In this document: positions 62,521 through 64,000 of the stretch, piece after piece
How positions within the stretch are numbered: position 1 is the stretch's first letter
How the letters are laid out: each line of letters starts with the position of its first letter
Assembly: GCA_947095585.1 (NCBI GenBank)
Contig: OX352765.1
Span: 21,792,254 to 21,856,253, forward strand
Length of the DNA: 64,000 bases
Origin: Nephrocerus scutellatus
Lineage: Eukaryota > Arthropoda > Insecta > Diptera > Pipunculidae
Direction: 5' to 3'
Made by a program: the position numbers and the translations under genes
The notes under the pieces: generated by a model
Seen by the model: only the letters and a program-made list of their open reading frames with translations
What the model was told of the DNA's origin: nothing
Databases searched by the model: none

Positions 62521-64000
62521 ATGATGACAATACCGTTTCAAAAGCCTGTGAAATATTTGAAGGAAATAGTCAGCAAGTCATCTGAGATAATTTCAAGAAA
62601 GTCAATATACATCCTTGCCGCAGCGACCCTTGTATGAGTATTTGACCTAAAGTCGGCTTTGATCATCTTTTCATTTACGTAGTGCGTAAAAATCGCATCA
62701 TATTATTTACAAACCCGCGCATGTATGTAGATTTTACTTTTTTCCACGTAGGCGTGTTTTCGCCTCCCAACAATGAAACAAGATTGCGCTCTTTTCCTAT
62801 GCATTAACCAACGCTTTCTATTGTTATTTAAAAAAAAAAAATACTACAACTAGTTAATTAGTTACTTAATGAGTTAGTTAGTCCAAAAATATATGCCAAC
62901 AGCCATAATTAGATCTCACACTTTACAAGTTGTGCGCACTTTTATTAGAAAAAAGGGCGTTGATTTAATTTGACATTTCCATATTTAGGAAATTGAAAAT
63001 CTACTGTAGGTAGGTAAGTAGGCGTGCATACTTTAGGCTTCAAAAATGGTGAGAAGTAAGACGTTTTATAATACAGAAGGGTTTTGATAACAATTAGCAC
63101 AAAGTTTATGTTTTCTTTGATTCGAAATGTGCTCTGCATAGATCCTATACGCTGAGCGAAATTAAAAAATCGAATACTCGTTAATTTATTAACTTAATTA
63201 ACATAATATGACCGCATTCAGGCTTCACCAAATATAGATATTCGTTCCTCAGAAGATAAGAAGTTGTGATTTTGTTATAAGGCTTCGTTTTCGCATGAAA
63301 AACCATAGTTGCGGTTTAAATTAATCAAAATCATAACATTTGCTAACATATGCGGTTGACGTGTTAATTTTCATCTGCCAGAAAGCGGCAGTTATCACCA
63401 CTACACTGAGAAGATATTATTTTTATTAAGTTCATTTTGCTTTCTATTTGAACCGAATACTGCAATATTTTTATAAAAGGCAGAAACGCGAGGAACAATT
63501 TAAAGACTGAGAATATATGAAAAGAGAGTTCACGGGCGAAAAAAGCAGAACATGACAAATGCGGGTGGTGCTTAAGGCGCGTTCTGCCCAACTACAACAA
63601 AGCGCATAAGACATGCCTAGCGAGAAGACCATGGAGCGATTTAATTAATGGCTAAATGGTTAGCTAATTGATGTATTAAAGGTTCCATCCACCAATGACG
63701 AAAAATAGTCCTTAATTTAACCACGTGGTGTAGAAGTTGGCTCAAGACGTAATGAATTATGGAAGGCTCATACTACGCCAAGCAATTTATGAAAAGTGCA
63801 GGTATATGAGAAAGAAACAAAACCAGAAGGTTGAAAAAAGCATCCTATGCTCGATACATAATAAATAAAGATATCAAGACGTGCAGCAAGTACTATACAC
63901 GTTTGTGGCCGCAGCCCGTTATACAAATAAACGGGCTCCTAGTTTTTATTACTTAATTAAATGTCAATTGTCTAGCAACAAAAATATTCCTCAGTTTTTA
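62521..64000. other. AT-rich, nothing recognised
   Basis: Short frames only. An A-run lies at 62829-62841 and a TAGTTA-type repeat at 62850-62885. No transposon motif or eIF5B-like exon was found up to the right edge. Confidence 0.4.

Overview
The window looks like nuclear DNA of an insect, most likely a brachyceran fly. It is AT-rich and eukaryotic: two coding exons have canonical GT-AG splice sites on the minus strand, microsatellites are everywhere, and most of the rest is the wreckage of non-LTR retrotransposons (LINEs) and Tc1/mariner DNA transposons of kinds common in Diptera. No bacterial operons, CRISPR arrays, rRNA or intact tRNA genes were seen.

The only host gene recognised is the translation initiation factor eIF5B, on the minus strand. 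A 77-nt exon (28168-28244) encodes the segment starting YSAIRIGPVVKRDVMKA, and a 196-nt exon (2450-2645) encodes the following segment, which includes VKIFQADIIYHLFDKF. The codon split across them (CA|A) matches exactly, so they are consecutive exons separated by a phase-2 intron of 25,522 nt. The next exon towards the 3' end must lie left of base 1. No further upstream exon was found between 28245 and 64000, so that flank may be another very long intron.

The rest is a transposon graveyard. At least five LINE groups recur. (1) An RNase H-bearing LOA/I-like group occurs at about 10.0-11.8, 14.8-15.6, 15.6-17.3, 23.9-25.0, 26.5-27.0, 32.7-33.8, 40.0-41.3 and 54.2-54.6 kb. (2) An RTE-like group occurs at 4.4, 13.7-14.6, 17.4, 19.8 (a 51-bp stub), 26.1-26.5, 39.5, 47.4-48.6 and 50.4-51.7 kb, the last having a 333-codon open RT frame. 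(3) A second RTE/CR1-like group occurs at 6.9-8.1 and 45.1-45.6 kb. (4) A CR1/Jockey-like group with GVPQGSVLSP-type motifs occurs at 19.1-19.4, 54.6-54.9 and 61.5-62.2 kb, with an endonuclease fragment at 21.4 kb whose assignment is open. (5) Other Jockey/CR1 pieces lie at 1.9, 28.5-29.2, 54.9-55.2 and 57.9-59.0 kb. Tc1/mariner remnants occur at about 5, 6.4, 23.6, 27.3-28.1, 41.4-42.0, 51.9-52.8, 56.9-57.3 and 60.7-61.6 kb.

Between these lie several tandem or dispersed repeats that do not belong to a family I can name: a 203-bp tandem triplication (31.9-32.5 kb), a roughly 120-bp minisatellite-bearing repeat in five places, CACGCG-rich arrays (22.8 and 36.8 kb), short-period CTCAAGACCC-type arrays (20.9, 48.6 and 57.6 kb), a 17-bp perfect inverted repeat next to a Helitron-like stretch (19.4-20.0 kb), and a tRNA-derived SINE-like head (57.5 kb). 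Nearly all transposon frames are broken by stops and frameshifts. The functional content is therefore probably just the eIF5B exons; the rest describes how large introns in this genome grew. I saw no evidence for a coherent new multi-gene system.
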